From Tubulanus polymorphus (Eukaryota > Nemertea > Palaeonemertea > Tubulaniformes > Tubulanidae), in NCBI RefSeq assembly GCF_964204645.1, contig NC_134030.1:186001-250000 (forward strand): a stretch of 64,000 bases of DNA. Direction: 5' to 3'. Positions 63,230-64,000 of this stretch are shown here, one piece after another. The notes under the pieces were generated by a model. The model made no database searches, was not told the origin of the DNA, and saw only the letters and a list, made by a program, of their open reading frames with translations. Both the position numbers and the translations under genes were made by a program. The number at the start of each line of letters is the position of its first letter. Position 1 is the stretch's first letter.

Positions 63230-63465
63230 CCCTGTTTGTCAGCCTGTCTGTTGCCCGTCTGCCTGTCTGTCTACTCTGCTATCTGTCTGCCTGTCTGTCT
63301 ATCTCTCTGTCTATCTACCAGTCTACTATCTGTCTGTGGCTGCCTGTCTGTCAAGCTGCCTGTCTGTCTGTCTGTCTCTCTGTCTATCTACCTGCCCGTC
63401 TATCTGTCTACAATCTGTCTGTGGCTGTCTGTCTGTCTGTTTGCTTTCCTGTCTATCCGTCTGTT
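63230..63465. repeat. (CTGT/CTGC)n tetranucleotide repeat
   Basis: Degenerate 'ctgtctgcctgtctat' repeats. Cys-Leu-Ser frames are artefacts. Confidence 0.95.
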
Positions 63466-64000
63466 CACCACGCTGTAAGCAGCACACACGTGTACGTAGC
63501 GTTAACGTAACGTAACGCTGTAACCTATCTTCAGGTCGTGCTCGCGAGTATCGAACGCTTGGGCGTGACAGTAACATCGTCATCGTCGTTCAATACGTCA
63601 TAACGTTAGCGTTAACGTAAACGTTGATTCGGAGATAAAGAAATAAAATACAATCAAAGATGAATAGAGACGTGACGGATACGTAGCAACAGCGTCAACA
63701 AAATGAACGTCATTGTTGCATTTAGATCTCTTACGTGTAAACCCGTAACGTTGAAACCATAGCGACAACGGTAAGACTTTGTTGTTTATATTGTTATAGC
63801 TGTTGAGCATAAATTTGACAACGTTGCAATATTTTATTTTATTGTATTTTATTCTAACGGTTCAAACTTGCACTGTTGCGTCCTGTTCCGGTTCCGGTAC
63901 CAGTCCAAACTATGACACGTGACCCGAGGGTTGTATTTTGTATTTCAAATTACTGAAATTTGCTGTGTGTTTCCTCCATAAAATCCCTCATGGTAACGAG
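63466..64000. other. Window end, nothing recognised
   Basis: CpG-bearing sequence with several 'gttaacgtaacg'-type motifs (63500-63515 and 63605-63630) but no supported gene. Confidence 0.4.

Overview
The window is eukaryotic nuclear DNA from an animal. It carries a canonical three-exon hedgehog gene, an intron-rich AAR2 gene, a meiotic SPO16-like gene, eukaryotic tRNA genes with pol III terminators, tRNA-derived SINEs, Penelope-like retroelements, MITEs and many satellites and microsatellites. Gene structures and repeat content suggest a marine, probably lophotrochozoan, invertebrate; the species cannot be fixed from sequence alone. A 100-base N run (45255-45354) shows this is a scaffold.

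Layout. 1-17.7 kb is a 161-bp satellite interrupted by three copies of one ~750-bp spacer, followed by an AT-rich palindromic repeat, a 24-bp minisatellite and a 76-bp B-box repeat array carrying a foldback element (17.7-20.9 kb). AAR2 (minus, 5 exons, 21.1-23.15 kb) is head to head with a SPO16-like gene (plus, 23.9-39.4 kb). Intron 1 of that gene (24.0-37.9 kb) holds two tandem copies of a block made of a tRNA-Arg(UCU), a minus-strand small secreted-peptide gene and a divergent plus-strand paralogue. The four peptide genes share a three-exon plan, a signal peptide, a Lys-Arg processing site and a short C-terminal Cys ring with the pattern C-x-A-x-G-G-C. Two non-autonomous Penelope-like elements, with target-site duplications and miniature hammerhead-ribozyme motifs, also sit in this intron.

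The hedgehog gene (minus, 41.0-50.4 kb) is tail to tail with SPO16, with three CTCF-like motifs between them. Its introns are full of tandem repeats, including a 1-kb polypyrimidine tract just upstream of the Hint exon. From 50.4 to 64 kb no gene could be firmly identified. Two or three coding-like exons (53.3-57.2 kb) may belong to an unknown plus-strand gene. The rest is mainly tandem repeats, among them an 11-unit array of hammerhead-like motifs at 58.3-59.0 kb.

The most unusual elements are the nested peptide-gene cluster and the expanded hammerhead array. AAR2 is a spliceosome assembly factor, SPO16 a crossover factor and hedgehog a morphogen; their adjacency looks like ordinary gene order, apart from the possible shared AAR2/SPO16 promoter.
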